From JBBQNY01 sp038221545 (GTDB lineage Bacteria; Pseudomonadota; Gammaproteobacteria; Xanthomonadales; Ahniellaceae): a stretch of DNA of 5,239 nucleotides. The translations under genes and the position numbers were made by a program. The notes under the pieces were generated by a model. That model saw nothing but the letters and a program-made list of their open reading frames with translations. It was not told the DNA's origin and searched no databases. Shown one piece after another: positions 5,238 to 5,239 of the stretch (position 1 is the first letter of the stretch; every line of letters begins with the position of its first letter). The stretch lies in assembly GCA_038221545.1 (NCBI GenBank), contig JBBRIE010000212.1, positions 1 to 5,239 on the forward strand. Reading direction: 5' to 3'.

Positions 5238-5239
5238 TT

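Noticed and set aside
4900..5239. The whole plus-strand open frame to the right edge as one intact gene
   Set aside because: Similarity to methylases stops near 5055; beyond that the frame translates hairpin repeats and is open by chance. No start site exists.
5060..5239. Minus-strand frame reading TPSPTRGEGKTLAENRR
   Set aside because: This kind of peptide is a familiar artefact of translated intergenic hairpin repeats, not a gene.

Overview
The window is high-GC proteobacterial chromosomal DNA, most likely from a gammaproteobacterium of the Xanthomonadales (Lysobacteraceae or Rhodanobacteraceae type). This rests on codon bias, on a GTAG-headed GCGGC hairpin repeat of the kind scattered through those genomes, and on gene content. 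No rRNA, tRNA or CRISPR array was seen.

Left part (1-2964): two divergent genes of a proteobacterial dedicated sortase (PDS) system. On the minus strand is a secreted VIT plus von Willebrand A (vWA) protein. It is readable for 660 codons before it leaves the window at position 1, and it matches the marine proteobacterial sortase target family. On the plus strand is a complete OmpR-type response regulator that resembles the PDS response regulator family. The 294-bp spacer between them carries a REP-like inverted repeat pair. The cognate histidine kinase and the sortase are not in the window; the sortase would be expected beyond the left edge.

Middle (2965-3774): a spacer with a second, GTAG-type REP pair, then a small three-helix membrane protein of unknown function, then a short non-coding stretch with three 15-bp tandem units.

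Right part (3775-5239): a minus-strand nucleotidyltransferase-fold gene of the GSU2403 / NTP_transf_8 type. Its promoter region contains a perfect 10-bp inverted repeat (arms 4853-4862 and 4877-4886) that looks like an operator. Immediately beyond that is a decayed plus-strand fragment, about 50 codons long, of the C-terminal region of a large Eco57I-like / N-6 DNA methylase (restriction-modification or related defence enzyme). The last 160 bases are hairpin-forming intergenic repeats. This right side reads as an accessory or eroded defence region next to the chromosomal sortase locus.

Working together: the response regulator probably controls the surface display system whose substrate is the VIT/vWA protein. 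The nucleotidyltransferase appears to be an independent, possibly self-regulated transcription unit.
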